Shown here one piece after another: positions 34,175-43,461 of a stretch of 64,000 nucleotides of DNA; positions within the stretch are counted from its first letter, which is position 1; every line of letters starts with the position of its first letter. Source of the DNA: Coprenecus sp949297365 (lineage in GTDB: Bacteria; Bacteroidota; Bacteroidia; Bacteroidales; UBA932). The stretch is taken from contig OZ006987.1 in NCBI GenBank assembly GCA_963931055.1, positions 2,441,121-2,505,120 on the forward strand. Direction: 5' to 3'. The notes beneath the pieces were generated by a model, which was given only the letters and a program-made list of their open reading frames with translations, made no database searches and was not told where the DNA came from. The position numbers were made by a program, and so were the translations under genes.

Positions 34175-35221
34175 ATGGCACAGAAACATGGAAATAAATA
34201 CGGAGTTCACAGAGTGATTTCACCCAAAGGTGTGCTCCCTCAGCCCGCTGACAAGCTGGACAACAATATGGACGAGATCTACGACAATGAGATACTCATC
34301 GACGTACAGACCCTCAATATTGACTCGGCTTCTTTCACCGATATCTCCAACCGCGCCGGCGGTGACCCCGAGAAGATCAAGGAGATAATGCTGGATATAG
34401 TAGCCAAGCAGGGCAAGCACCGCAATCCCTGGACAGGTTCGGGCGGAATGCTTCTCGGTACAGTCGAGAAGATAGGCGATGCCCTCAAGGACAAGATAGA
34501 CCTTAAGGAAGGCGATAAGATCGCTACTCTCGTATCCCTGTCCCTGACACCTCTGCGTATCGACAGGATCAAGGAGATCCGCGCTGATGTGGACCAGGTG
34601 GACATTGACGGTAAGGCTATCCTCTTCGAGAGCGGTATCTACGCCAAAATCCCTTCGGATCTGCCCGAGAAACTTGCACTTTCAGCCCTCGATGTGGCCG
34701 GTGCTCCCGCCCAGACAGCCAAGCTGGTCAAGCCCGGCGATACAGTCCTGATTATCGGTGCCGGCGGCAAGTCAGGTATGCTCTGCTGCTACGAGGCCAA
34801 GAAACGCGCCGGTGTTACCGGTAAGGTTATCGGTCTCTGCCACAGCGAGAAGAGCACCAAGAGACTTCAGGCTCTCGGATTCTGCGACTATGTGTTCTCG
34901 GCTGACGCAACCCAGGCAGTACCCGTACTGGAGAAGATAGAGGAGCTTACAAAGGGCCAGATGTGCGACATCACCATCAACAACGTGAACATCCCCGATA
35001 CAGAGATGACATCCATTCTCTGCACCAAGGACACCGGTCTGGTATACTTCTTCTCCATGGCCACCAGCTTTACGAAGGCGGCTCTCGGAGCCGAGGGTGT
35101 CGGCAGCGATGTCACCATGCTCATCGGAAACGGTTACACCAAGGGTCATGCCGAGATTACTCTGCAGGAACTCAGGGAAAGCGAGGAACTCAGAAAGATA
35201 TTCACGGAACTCTACGCCTGA
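34175..35221 (+). CDS. kdd: L-erythro-3,5-diaminohexanoate dehydrogenase
   Basis: A 348-residue NAD(P)-dependent enzyme that oxidatively deaminates 3,5-diaminohexanoate to 3-keto-5-aminohexanoate. The Rossmann nucleotide loop is TVLIIGAGGKSGMLCCYEAKKR, and the N-terminus KYGVHRVISPKGVLPQPADKLDN matches known Kdd proteins. The DQVDIDGKAILFESG segment and the C-terminal MLIGNGYTKGHAEITLQELRES are likewise family features. It supplies reduced cofactor for the pathway. It sits between kce and kamA, 9 bp before the latter. Confidence 0.93.
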   Translation: MAQKHGNKYGVHRVISPKGVLPQPADKLDNNMDEIYDNEILIDVQTLNIDSASFTDISNRAGGDPEKIKEIMLDIVAKQGKHRNPWTGSGGMLLGTVEKIGDALKDKIDLKEGDKIATLVSLSLTPLRIDRIKEIRADVDQVDIDGKAILFESGIYAKIPSDLPEKLALSALDVAGAPAQTAKLVKPGDTVLIIGAGGKSGMLCCYEAKKRAGVTGKVIGLCHSEKSTKRLQALGFCDYVFSADATQAVPVLEKIEELTKGQMCDITINNVNIPDTEMTSILCTKDTGLVYFFSMATSFTKAALGAEGVGSDVTMLIGNGYTKGHAEITLQELRESEELRKIFTELYA

Positions 35222-35230
35222 TAGTTTGCT

Positions 35231-36484
35231 ATGGAAGACCGTTCGCGTAGAAAAATACTGTTCCCCGAAGTTACGGACGAGCAGTGGAATGACTGGAAAT
35301 GGCAGGTCAAGAACCGTATAGAGACTCTTGACCAGCTTAAGAAATACATTAAGCTCACTCCGGAGGAGGAAGAGGGGGTCCGCAAGACCCTCTCCACCCT
35401 TAGGATGGCTATCACTCCTTATTATCTGTCGCTGATTGATCCGGACGATCCTCACTGTCCTATCAGGAGGCAGGCTATACCTACGGCAGCCGAGACATTC
35501 CAGGCTCCCGAGGACCTGCTGGACCCCCTGCACGAGGACGAGGACTCTCCGACACCCGGACTGACCCACAGGTATCCCGACAGGGTCCTGATGCTCATCA
35601 CCGACATGTGCTCTATGTACTGCCGTCACTGTACCCGCCGCCGTTTCGCCGGCCAGAAAGACGCAGAGTCTCCCGGAGACAGGATTGAGAAGTGCATCGA
35701 GTATGTGGAGAGGACTCCCGTGGTCAGGGATGTGCTTCTCTCTGGCGGAGATGCCCTGATGGTCAGCGATGCAAAGCTGGAGTACATCATCAAGAGACTG
35801 CGTGCCATACCTCACGTGGAGATTATCCGTATCGGCTCCCGCACCCCCGTCGTATGTCCCCAGAGGATTACCGACGACCTGTGCAACATGCTGAAGAAGT
35901 ATCATCCGATATGGCTCAACACGCACTTCAACCATCCCAATGAGGTTACTCCCGAGTCAGCGGCCGCATGTGCCCGTCTGGCCGATGCGGGCGTGCCTCT
36001 CGGCAACCAGTCCGTGCTCCTGCGCGGAGTCAACGACTGCGTGTATGTCATGAAGCATCTGGTACACGAGCTGGTGAAGATGAGGGTGAGACCTTATTAT
36101 ATATACCAGTGCGACCTGTCTATGGGACTCGAGCATTTCCGTACCCCTGTATCGAAGGGTATAGAGATCATCGAGGGCCTCAGGGGACATACCTCCGGTT
36201 TTGCGGTGCCTACTTTCGTCGTGGATGCTCCCGGCGGAGGCGGCAAGACCCCTGTTATGCCCCAGTATGTCATATCCCAGTCACCGGGCAAGGTGGTTCT
36301 CAGGAATTTCGAGGGTGTGATTACTACATACACAGAACCGCCTGAGTATCATTCGGAGTGCCATTGTCCCGACTGTGAGGCCAAGAGGGCAAAGCTGGAG
36401 GGTGTCGCCTCGCTGCTTGAGGGCGAGAAGATGACCATTGAACCTACTGTCCTCAAGAGAAGGGAGAGACATCACAGTAAATAA
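35231..36484 (+). CDS. kamA: lysine 2,3-aminomutase
   Basis: A 417-residue radical-SAM, PLP enzyme that converts L-lysine to beta-lysine, the first step of the pathway. The 4Fe-4S site is C127-x3-C131-x2-C134 (CSMYCRHC). The PLP lysine is K339 in PGGGGKTPVMPQY. LLSGGDALMVSD is the SAM-binding GGE-like segment, and RIGSRTPVV and LNTHFNHPNEVTPES are conserved substrate-pocket regions. A C-terminal zinc site is suggested by the Cys residues in ECHCPDCEAKR. The length matches the Clostridium subterminale enzyme (416). kamB follows by 10 bp. Confidence 0.97.
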   Translation: MEDRSRRKILFPEVTDEQWNDWKWQVKNRIETLDQLKKYIKLTPEEEEGVRKTLSTLRMAITPYYLSLIDPDDPHCPIRRQAIPTAAETFQAPEDLLDPLHEDEDSPTPGLTHRYPDRVLMLITDMCSMYCRHCTRRRFAGQKDAESPGDRIEKCIEYVERTPVVRDVLLSGGDALMVSDAKLEYIIKRLRAIPHVEIIRIGSRTPVVCPQRITDDLCNMLKKYHPIWLNTHFNHPNEVTPESAAACARLADAGVPLGNQSVLLRGVNDCVYVMKHLVHELVKMRVRPYYIYQCDLSMGLEHFRTPVSKGIEIIEGLRGHTSGFAVPTFVVDAPGGGGKTPVMPQYVISQSPGKVVLRNFEGVITTYTEPPEYHSECHCPDCEAKRAKLEGVASLLEGEKMTIEPTVLKRRERHHSK

Positions 36485-36494
36485 CGTAGATTAG

Positions 36495-37445
36495 ATGCCA
36501 TTTGTCCATGAGCTGTTGAATTACCGGAGTGTAGCAGTGGTCGGAATGGAGAAGAATTGCGGCAAGACAGAGTGCCTCAATTACATTATCCGCCGTCTGC
36601 CGCTGCATGAGCGCAAGGTGTGCGTGACATCCATAGGACTGGACGGGGAGAGGACTGATCAGGTCACAAGGACTCCCAAACCGGAGATAGTGCTCCGCGA
36701 GGGTATGTTCTTCTCCACATCCGAGACCCATTACAGGGCCCGCAGGATGGTGTCCGAGATTGTGGATATATCCGATGAGACAACGGCATTGGGAAGACTG
36801 ATAACTGCGAAGGTGGTCTCGGAAGGGAAAGTCATCCTTTCGGGACCTTCTTCGACAGCTTCCCTGAGAAGATGGATGAGCGGCATTGCCGGTTTCGGTA
36901 TAGACCTTACGATAATAGACGGGGCGCTTTCGCGGAAAAGCAGCGCCTCTCCTGCTGTAAGTGATGCGATGGTCCTGGCGACGGGTGCCGCGCTTTCTTC
37001 CAGCCTTCCTACACTGATTGACCTTACGGCTTTTTGTGTCACTATGATACGCCTGCCGTTGGCCGGGACCCCCGGGGATGCCGCACATACCGTCACGGTT
37101 TCTTCAATGGCTTCCGATATCGGAATCGGAAATGATGTGGAAAGGGTGGAAGTGACTGGAGCTCTGACTGACAGACTGTTGTCTCGTCTGACGCAGGAAG
37201 GCGGTGTGGACAGGTACGAGGTAGTGGTGGAGGATTTCACCAGGATATTCGTCACTCCGGGGCAGTACCGCAGTTTTGTACGTGCCGGCGGACGGCTGAG
37301 AGTACGCCGGCGTACAGTGCTGTTGGCCGTATGTGCCAACCCGCTGGCTCCCAATGGTTATCGTATGGATTCGGAACTCTTGTGCGCAAGACTTTCCGAC
37401 AAGTTGCAGATACCGGTATACGATATAAAGAGACATGAAGCTTAG
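36495..37445 (+). CDS. kamB: KamB, predicted P-loop protein of the lysine 5,6-aminomutase system
   Basis: A 316-residue protein with an N-terminal Walker A, GMEKNCGKT at residues 17-25, in an SVAVVGMEKNCGKTECLNYI context. A likely switch or Walker B region is FGIDLTIIDGALSRKS. Homologs occur next to kamC in Fusobacterium, Clostridium and Bacteroidetes lysine clusters. Because 5,6-aminomutase is a B12 enzyme prone to suicide inactivation, KamB with KamC is thought to form a reactivating chaperone. That is inference from context, not from the sequence. Its 3' end overlaps kamC by 11 bp. Confidence 0.8.
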   Translation: MPFVHELLNYRSVAVVGMEKNCGKTECLNYIIRRLPLHERKVCVTSIGLDGERTDQVTRTPKPEIVLREGMFFSTSETHYRARRMVSEIVDISDETTALGRLITAKVVSEGKVILSGPSSTASLRRWMSGIAGFGIDLTIIDGALSRKSSASPAVSDAMVLATGAALSSSLPTLIDLTAFCVTMIRLPLAGTPGDAAHTVTVSSMASDIGIGNDVERVEVTGALTDRLLSRLTQEGGVDRYEVVVEDFTRIFVTPGQYRSFVRAGGRLRVRRRTVLLAVCANPLAPNGYRMDSELLCARLSDKLQIPVYDIKRHEA

Positions 37446-38778
37446 AGATATCATAGATTCGCCATGCGGTCTCAGGTACATGATAGAGACTCTTCCGGTA
37501 GCGTCCGGGTATTCTCTCAGGTATCTGATGGACTCTACAGCCTGCTCGACCGAGGAGGAGGTTATGGAAAGCTATGCCGCTTTGCACAGTTTCCTTCCGG
37601 CAGCTTCTGACGGCAACTTGGTGGCTATGCTTCATTCTGAGCTTTGTACGCTTAAAAATATCTCCAGCACATTAGACAGACTGGAGTCGGCCTGTACTGT
37701 GGACGACATCGAGTTGTTCGAGGTCAAGCATCTTATCATGCTTGGCCGCAGAGTATCTGCCCTGCTGTCGGCTTCAGGATGGCCCGCCCTGTCTCCTGAT
37801 GTGTCATTTACGGACAGTCCGCTGTCAGTACTTGATCCTGACGGTACCGGCATAGCCTCGTTTTACATTTACGACTCCTATTCAGCCGAACTGGCCGGTC
37901 TGAGACTGCGTCTGGGCCGGGAGACAGATCCCGATGCGCGGGAAAGTCTTATGAGAGAGGAACAGCAGGAGGAGAGCCGTATAAGGGCCGGTATATGTGA
38001 GGATCTCAGGCCTTCGGTTCCGGCTCTGAGGAAGCTGATGGAGTCATTGGCAGTCCTGGATATAACCTTTGCCAAGGCGGTACAGGTGAGGACAATGAAC
38101 CTGTGCATACCGGTCTTGACTTCAGGCAAGACTGTATATAAAGGGATGTATCATCCTTATATAAAGTCTATTCTCGAAAAGAGTGATAAGGAGTTTACTC
38201 CCATAGACATAGACTTTGGAGACGAGCCGGTGGTCATAATAGGTGCCAATATGGGAGGCAAGACCGTTGTCCTGAAGATGGCGGCCCTTTGCCAGTATCT
38301 CTTCAGTTTCGGTATGGGGATTCCAGCCGAATCAGCGGAGATAGTGCTGAAAAAGCGTGTATTCTTTATATCCGGGGATGCTCAGGACATGGGGGCCGGC
38401 CTTTCCTCGTTTGCAGCCGAGATGACGGCTATCGACCAGGTTGTCCGTGCTTCGGAAACGGAAGGGACGGACATAGTGGCCATGATTGATGAGCCGGCAA
38501 GGAGTACCAATCCCATTGAGGGTACGGCTCTTGTGGAGGCTCTGCTAAGGCTGATGGAGGGCAGGAGCGCGGCTATGTTGCTTACGACGCATTACAATAT
38601 ATCCTCCGCATGCTGTCGCAGACTGCGTGTTGCCGGAGTTGAGAATGGAAAGATGAATTACCGGCTCTGCCCGGCTCCTGACGGGACTGTGCCCCACGAG
38701 GCCTTGAATGTGGCGGAGTCATTGAATATTTCTCCCGAATGGATAGGGGAGGCAAAAAAACTATTGAAACATGAATAG
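37435..38778 (+). CDS. kamC: KamC, MutS-like ATPase of the lysine 5,6-aminomutase system
   Basis: A 447-residue protein whose C-terminal half is a MutS/Rad50-type ABC ATPase. Walker A is VVIIGANMGGKTVVLKM (from residue 270). The signature-like segment GDAQDMGAGLSSFAAEM is followed by Walker B VAMIDEPARSTNPIEGTAL and an H-loop in LLTTHYN. The N-terminal half is helical, like MutS clamp or lever regions, but the mismatch-recognition domain is absent. A DNA-repair role is therefore unlikely, and its place between kamB and kamD (overlaps of 11 and 8 bp) points to maintenance of KamDE. The exact activity is inferred. Confidence 0.82.
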   Translation: MKLRDIIDSPCGLRYMIETLPVASGYSLRYLMDSTACSTEEEVMESYAALHSFLPAASDGNLVAMLHSELCTLKNISSTLDRLESACTVDDIELFEVKHLIMLGRRVSALLSASGWPALSPDVSFTDSPLSVLDPDGTGIASFYIYDSYSAELAGLRLRLGRETDPDARESLMREEQQEESRIRAGICEDLRPSVPALRKLMESLAVLDITFAKAVQVRTMNLCIPVLTSGKTVYKGMYHPYIKSILEKSDKEFTPIDIDFGDEPVVIIGANMGGKTVVLKMAALCQYLFSFGMGIPAESAEIVLKKRVFFISGDAQDMGAGLSSFAAEMTAIDQVVRASETEGTDIVAMIDEPARSTNPIEGTALVEALLRLMEGRSAAMLLTTHYNISSACCRRLRVAGVENGKMNYRLCPAPDGTVPHEALNVAESLNISPEWIGEAKKLLKHE

Positions 38779-40324
38779 CAAATTAGGATTAGATTCTAAG
38801 AAGGTGGCATACGCCAGGCAGCTTGCGGCAAATGTGGCTGCCGATGTCCAGCGTTTTGTGGACGGATATACCACTGTGGCAGTGGAAAGGACACTTTGCC
38901 GTCTGCTCGGAATAGACGGAGTGGATGCCAATGCCGTACCTCTGCCCAATGTCGTAGTGGACAGTCTAAAGGCTGCCGGTGTGTTGGGCGACGGTGCGTT
39001 GTTCTATGTCGGCAATGCGATGGCTGTCACAGGCAAGACTCCTATGGAGATAGCTGAGGAGACAGCTGACGGCAAACTGGACATAACAAAATTGGAAATC
39101 CGCCCCAAGGCAGAGATAGACAGGGCTCTTGAGGCTCCGATAAAGGCTTCTGTGGAGAAGATAAAGGCCCGCAGGAAAAGGCGCGAGGACTATATAGAGA
39201 AAATAGGCGAGGGGCCCAAGCCTTATATATACGTCATAGTGGCCACCGGCAATATCTACGAGGATGTGGTACAGGCCGAGGCCGCCGCACGTCAGGGCGC
39301 CGACATCATCGCCGTTATCCGCACTACCGGTCAGTCGCTGCTGGACTATGTGCCTTACGGAGCCACTACTGAGGGATTCGGCGGCACTTACGCTACCCAG
39401 GAGAACTTCCGCATCATGCGTCAGGCTCTGGACAAGGTAGGTGAGGAGGTAGGACGCTATATCCGCCTGTGCAACTATTGCTCTGGCCTGTGTATGCCCG
39501 AGATAGCCGTTATGGGTGCCTTCGAGGGACTTGACGTGATGCTGAACGATGCTCTCTACGGCATTCTGTTCCGCGACATCAACATGCAGAGAACCATGAT
39601 CGACCAGTTCTTCTCAAGGGTCATCAACGGTTTTGCAGGAGTTATCATCAATACAGGCGAGGACAATTACCTGACCACGGCCGATGCTGTCGAGGCTGCC
39701 CATACGGTGCTTGCTTCGGACATCATCAACGAGCAGCTTGCACTCATCGCCGGCCTGCCTGAGGAGCAGATGGGACTCGGACACGCCTTTGAGATGGACC
39801 CGATGCTGGAAAACGGCTTCCTGCTGGAGCTGGCGCAGGCCCAGATGGCCCGCGAGATTTTCCCCAAGGCTCCGCTCAAATACATGCCTCCCACAAAGTT
39901 CATGACCGGAAACATCTTCCGCGGCCATATCCAGGACGCCCTCTTCAACATGGTGGGTATCTGGACCAATCAGGGCATACAGCTTTTGGGTATGCCTACC
40001 GAGGCCATTCATACTCCTTTCATGTCAGACCGTTTCCTTTCAATTGAAAATGCCAAGTACATCTTCAACAATATGAAGAATATCGGAGACGAGGTGGAGT
40101 TCAAGGAGGGAGGTATCATACGTACACGTGCCAAAGAAGTGCTGGACAAGGCCATAGAGCTGCTGGAGAAGCTGAACAAGGAAGGACTTTTCACGGCTTT
40201 GGAGAAAGGTATCTTCGCCGATGTCAAGCGTCCCCGTAACGGAGGCAAGGGACTCGACGGCGTCACCCCTAAGGGGCAGAATTACATGAATCCGTTTATT
40301 AAGATAATGTTAGGAGGAAAATAA
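38771..40324 (+). CDS. kamD: lysine 5,6-aminomutase, alpha subunit
   Basis: A 517-residue catalytic TIM-barrel subunit of the adenosylcobalamin- and PLP-dependent lysine 5,6-aminomutase, which turns beta-lysine into 3,5-diaminohexanoate. The N-terminus KLGLDSKKVAYARQLAANVAADVQRFVDGYTTVAVERT and the barrel segment IRTTGQSLLDYVPYGATTEGFGGTYATQENF match KamD of Clostridium sticklandii, as does the length (516). The start overlaps kamC by 8 bp, and kamE begins one base after the stop, so the two subunits are made in step. Confidence 0.96.
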   Translation: MNSKLGLDSKKVAYARQLAANVAADVQRFVDGYTTVAVERTLCRLLGIDGVDANAVPLPNVVVDSLKAAGVLGDGALFYVGNAMAVTGKTPMEIAEETADGKLDITKLEIRPKAEIDRALEAPIKASVEKIKARRKRREDYIEKIGEGPKPYIYVIVATGNIYEDVVQAEAAARQGADIIAVIRTTGQSLLDYVPYGATTEGFGGTYATQENFRIMRQALDKVGEEVGRYIRLCNYCSGLCMPEIAVMGAFEGLDVMLNDALYGILFRDINMQRTMIDQFFSRVINGFAGVIINTGEDNYLTTADAVEAAHTVLASDIINEQLALIAGLPEEQMGLGHAFEMDPMLENGFLLELAQAQMAREIFPKAPLKYMPPTKFMTGNIFRGHIQDALFNMVGIWTNQGIQLLGMPTEAIHTPFMSDRFLSIENAKYIFNNMKNIGDEVEFKEGGIIRTRAKEVLDKAIELLEKLNKEGLFTALEKGIFADVKRPRNGGKGLDGVTPKGQNYMNPFIKIMLGGK

Positions 40325-40325
40325 T

Positions 40326-41117
40326 ATGAGTGGCGGTTTATATTCAATGGAGGAGAAGGATTACGACAAGAATCTGAACCTCAAGGCAATTAAACCCTAC
40401 GGGGACACCATGAACGATGGAAAGGTGCAGCTCAGCTTCACACTTCCGGTGCCGGCTGGAGACGAGGCCGTGGAAGCAGCTAAACAGCTCATCAAGGCCA
40501 TGGGGCTGAACAATCCCCAGGTGGTATTCTATAAGGAGCTTACTCCGGGCTTCACGTTCTTCAACTGTTACGGTTCGGCCACTCAGACAGTGGATTTCAC
40601 GGCCATTCATGTGCCTAAAGTCGAGTCAAACGTCATGGACATGCCCGCGACGGACGAGTACATCAGGGAGAACATAGGACGCAAGCTGGTAGTCGTGGGG
40701 GCAAGTACAGGCACCGATGCCCATACGGTGGGCATAGACGCCATTATGAACATGAAGGGATATGCCGGACATTACGGCCTGGAGCGCTACGACATGATAG
40801 AGGCGTACAATCTCGGCAGTCAGGTACCTAACGAGGACTTTATCGCCAAGGCGGTGGAACTGCATGCCGATGCCCTTATAGTCTCGCAGACAGTGACCCA
40901 GAAGGACATCCACATCAAGAACCTCACCGAACTGGTGGAACTGCTGGAGGCCGAGGGGCTGCGCGACAAGGTCATCCTGGCTTGCGGCGGTCCCCGCATC
41001 ACTCACGAGCTGGCCAAGGAACTGGGGTATGACGCCGGTTTCGGTATGAACACATACGCCGATGACGTGGCTTCGTTCATAGCCGAGGAATATGTGCGCA
41101 GACACAATAAACAATAA
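40326..41117 (+). CDS. kamE: lysine 5,6-aminomutase, beta subunit (B12-binding)
   Basis: A 263-residue subunit that carries both cofactors. The base-off cobalamin motif is DAHTVG with H133 as the lower axial ligand, and the PLP Schiff-base lysine is K144 in MNMKGYAGHYG. Both numbers agree with the characterised Clostridium enzyme. The start MSGGLYSMEEKDYDKN is typical, and the Rossmann-like part continues with VSQTVTQKDIHIKN and the tail with FGMNTYADDVASFIAEE. It partners KamD. Nineteen bp separate it from atoA. Confidence 0.96.
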   Translation: MSGGLYSMEEKDYDKNLNLKAIKPYGDTMNDGKVQLSFTLPVPAGDEAVEAAKQLIKAMGLNNPQVVFYKELTPGFTFFNCYGSATQTVDFTAIHVPKVESNVMDMPATDEYIRENIGRKLVVVGASTGTDAHTVGIDAIMNMKGYAGHYGLERYDMIEAYNLGSQVPNEDFIAKAVELHADALIVSQTVTQKDIHIKNLTELVELLEAEGLRDKVILACGGPRITHELAKELGYDAGFGMNTYADDVASFIAEEYVRRHNKQ

Positions 41118-41136
41118 TCACTAAATACATTTTACA

Positions 41137-41796
41137 ATGGACAAGAATCAGATCAGAGAGGTGATAGCCCGCAGGGCTGCCCTCGAACTAAAAGACGGTG
41201 ATGTCGTGAATCTCGGCATCGGACTGCCTACCATGATACCGGACTTTCTTCCTGAAGGAGTGTCGGTAATTCTCCAGAGCGAGAACGGTCTGGTCGGCAT
41301 GGGACCTACTCCAAAACCAGGAGAGGAGAACCCCGACCTCATTAATTCAGGTGGTGGATATATTACCGCCGTACCCGGTGCGTATGCTTGCAGTTCACTG
41401 GCTTCGTTTGAGATTATCCGTGGCGGTCATGTGGACGTGACTTTCCTCGGTGCTCTTGAGGTGGACGAGAAAGGAGACCTGGCCAACTGGATCATCCCCG
41501 GCAAGAAGGTGCCCGGAATGGGAGGCGCCATGGACTTGCTCGTGGGTGCGAGAAAGGTCATCCTGACCATGGAGCACACTGCCAAGGGCAATCCCAAAAT
41601 CCTGAAGAAATGCCGTCTGCCTCTAACTGCCGCAGGACAGGTCAATATGATCATCACTGAGATGGGCGTTATGGACATTACCGATAAAGGCATCGTCCTG
41701 AGGGAGATCAATCCTGAGTTTACCGTGGAACAGGTTCAGGCTGCCACCGAGGCTCAGCTCATCATTGACCCCGATTTAAAACCTATGCGTCAGTAA
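41137..41796 (+). CDS. atoA: butyryl-CoA:acetoacetate CoA-transferase, subunit B
   Basis: A 219-residue beta subunit partnering AtoD at 32,245. The catalytic Glu that forms the CoA thioester lies in VILQSENGLVGMGP. VNLGIGLPTMIPDFLP is the standard N-terminal signature, and the glycine-rich NSGGGYITAVPGA and HVDVTFLGALEVDEKGDLANW segments are conserved. It completes butyrate release and acetoacetate activation. In this locus the pathway-specific genes lie between the two subunits, and atoA opens the general butyrate half of the operon. Confidence 0.94.
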   Translation: MDKNQIREVIARRAALELKDGDVVNLGIGLPTMIPDFLPEGVSVILQSENGLVGMGPTPKPGEENPDLINSGGGYITAVPGAYACSSLASFEIIRGGHVDVTFLGALEVDEKGDLANWIIPGKKVPGMGGAMDLLVGARKVILTMEHTAKGNPKILKKCRLPLTAAGQVNMIITEMGVMDITDKGIVLREINPEFTVEQVQAATEAQLIIDPDLKPMRQ

Positions 41797-41808
41797 TATT
41801 ACTGTAAG

Positions 41809-42588
41809 ATGGATTATAATTTTCTCAAAATAGAGACTCCTGAGGCCGGCATCTGCATCCTGACCATCTCTCATCCGCAGTCGCTCAATTCCCTGAGCAG
41901 ACCAGTGCTGGAGGAGATCAACAGTTTTGTACTGGACTTGCCTGAAGGTACTGCCGTGCTGATAATCCGCGGAGACGGCCCAAAGTCTTTCGTGGCAGGT
42001 GCCGACATATCCCAGATGGCTGGATTTGATGCTGAGCAGGGGTTGGATTTCGGCCGTTTCGGAGCCGAGGTGTTCCGCAGGATAGAGGAGTTGCCGATAC
42101 CTGTTATAGCGGCCGTGAACGGCTTTGCTCTCGGCGGAGGCTGCGAGCTGGCGATGGCCTGCGATATCCGTATCGCCTCAGAGAAGGCCAAATTCGGTCA
42201 GCCGGAGGTGAAGCTGGGTATCATTCCCGGTTTTTCGGGCACTTACCGTTTGCCCAAGCTGGTGGGACAGGGCTATGCCAAGGAGATGATCTACTCCGGC
42301 AGGGTAATCAATGCCGCAGAGGCTCTGCGCATAGGACTGGTCAATCATGTATTGCCCCCCGAGGAGCTGATGGACTATGCCCTGGGACTGGCCCGCGACA
42401 TCATGGCCAATGCACCCATAGCGGTACGCAAGGCCAAGGCCTGCATCAATGCCAATTACGACATGGATGAGACAACGGCTCTCGCAACCGAGAACCGCGC
42501 TTTTTCCGAGTGCTTTGCAACGGAAGACCAGAAAACGGGCATGAAGGCTTTCCTGGAAAAAGGCAAACCAGAATTTAAGAACAGATAA
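41809..42588 (+). CDS. crt: 3-hydroxybutyryl-CoA dehydratase (crotonase)
   Basis: A 259-residue enoyl-CoA hydratase family enzyme interconverting crotonyl-CoA and 3-hydroxybutyryl-CoA. The oxyanion hole is in FVAGADISQM. The two catalytic Glu residues are in ALGGGCELAMACD and KFGQPEVKLG, followed by GIIPGFSGTYRLPKLVG. With Hbd it connects crotonyl-CoA, made from lysine, to acetoacetyl-CoA, so carbon can run either toward acetyl-CoA or toward butyrate. It lies 12 bp after atoA and 13 bp before hbd. Confidence 0.92.
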   Translation: MDYNFLKIETPEAGICILTISHPQSLNSLSRPVLEEINSFVLDLPEGTAVLIIRGDGPKSFVAGADISQMAGFDAEQGLDFGRFGAEVFRRIEELPIPVIAAVNGFALGGGCELAMACDIRIASEKAKFGQPEVKLGIIPGFSGTYRLPKLVGQGYAKEMIYSGRVINAAEALRIGLVNHVLPPEELMDYALGLARDIMANAPIAVRKAKACINANYDMDETTALATENRAFSECFATEDQKTGMKAFLEKGKPEFKNR

Positions 42589-42601
42589 AACACTGACAGT
42601 T

Positions 42602-43450
42602 ATGACAATAGAAAAAATTTCCGTAATCGGAACCGGAACAATGGGCTCCGGCATCGTCCAGGCTTTCGCACAGGCCGGACGCAAAGTCACCATGAAGAGC
42701 CGCAGCGAGGCTTCCAACGCCAAGGCTATGGCCAAGATAACAAAGTCACTCAGCAAGCTGGTAGAGAAAGGCAAGATGGATCAGGCCGCCATGGACGCGA
42801 CTCTGGCCAATATTACTCTGACCACAGATTATAAGGACATCGCTGACTCCGACCTCATCATCGAGGCAGCGGTGGAGGAGATGAACCTGAAGATCGAGCT
42901 GTTCAAGGAACTGGACTCTATCTGCAGGAAGGAGACCATCATTGCCACCAACACGTCATCGCTCTCCATAACCGGCATCGCGGCCAATATCTCAAGGCCC
43001 TGTCACGTAATAGGCATGCATTTCTTCAATCCTGCGACAGTGATGAAGCTCGTTGAGATTATCAAGGGACAGAGGACATCACAGGAGGTATTCGATGCCG
43101 TATTCGCTCTTTGTCAGGAGATAGGCAAGACACCTGTGGCGGTCAACGAGGCTCCTGGCTTTGTTGTCAACCGCATACTCATCCCGATGGTAAACGAGGC
43201 TGTGGGTATTCTGGCAGACGGAGTGGCTTCCCGCGATGACATAGACGCGGCCATGAAGCTCGGTGCCAACCATCCCATGGGCCCTCTCGCCCTGGCTGAC
43301 CTTATCGGTCTGGATGTATGTCTGGCAATCATGGAGGTACTGCACAGCGAGTTCGGTGACGACAAGTACCGTCCCCATCCGCTGCTGAGGAAGATGGTGC
43401 GTGCCGGACTGCTCGGACGTAAAACAGGAGAAGGATTTTATAAATACTAA
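42602..43450 (+). CDS. hbd: 3-hydroxybutyryl-CoA dehydrogenase
   Basis: A 282-residue Rossmann enzyme that interconverts acetoacetyl-CoA and 3-hydroxybutyryl-CoA. The dinucleotide loop is VIGTGTMGSGIVQAFAQAG and the catalytic His lies in GMHFFNPATVMKLVEI. The second strand ends in VTMKSRSEAS, not the VxxRD(I/V) of NAD-linked enzymes. Loss of the acidic residue and a following Arg suggest NADP(H) use, as in the Clostridium kluyveri enzyme. Length and C-terminal domain (HPMGPLALADLIGLD) are normal. Twelve bp before bcd. Confidence 0.93.
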   Translation: MTIEKISVIGTGTMGSGIVQAFAQAGRKVTMKSRSEASNAKAMAKITKSLSKLVEKGKMDQAAMDATLANITLTTDYKDIADSDLIIEAAVEEMNLKIELFKELDSICRKETIIATNTSSLSITGIAANISRPCHVIGMHFFNPATVMKLVEIIKGQRTSQEVFDAVFALCQEIGKTPVAVNEAPGFVVNRILIPMVNEAVGILADGVASRDDIDAAMKLGANHPMGPLALADLIGLDVCLAIMEVLHSEFGDDKYRPHPLLRKMVRAGLLGRKTGEGFYKY

Positions 43451-43461
43451 AATTTAAGAAT

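Noticed and set aside
37435..38778. DNA mismatch repair MutS
   Set aside because: Only the ATPase half is MutS-like, the mismatch-recognition domain is missing, and the gene overlaps kamB and kamD.
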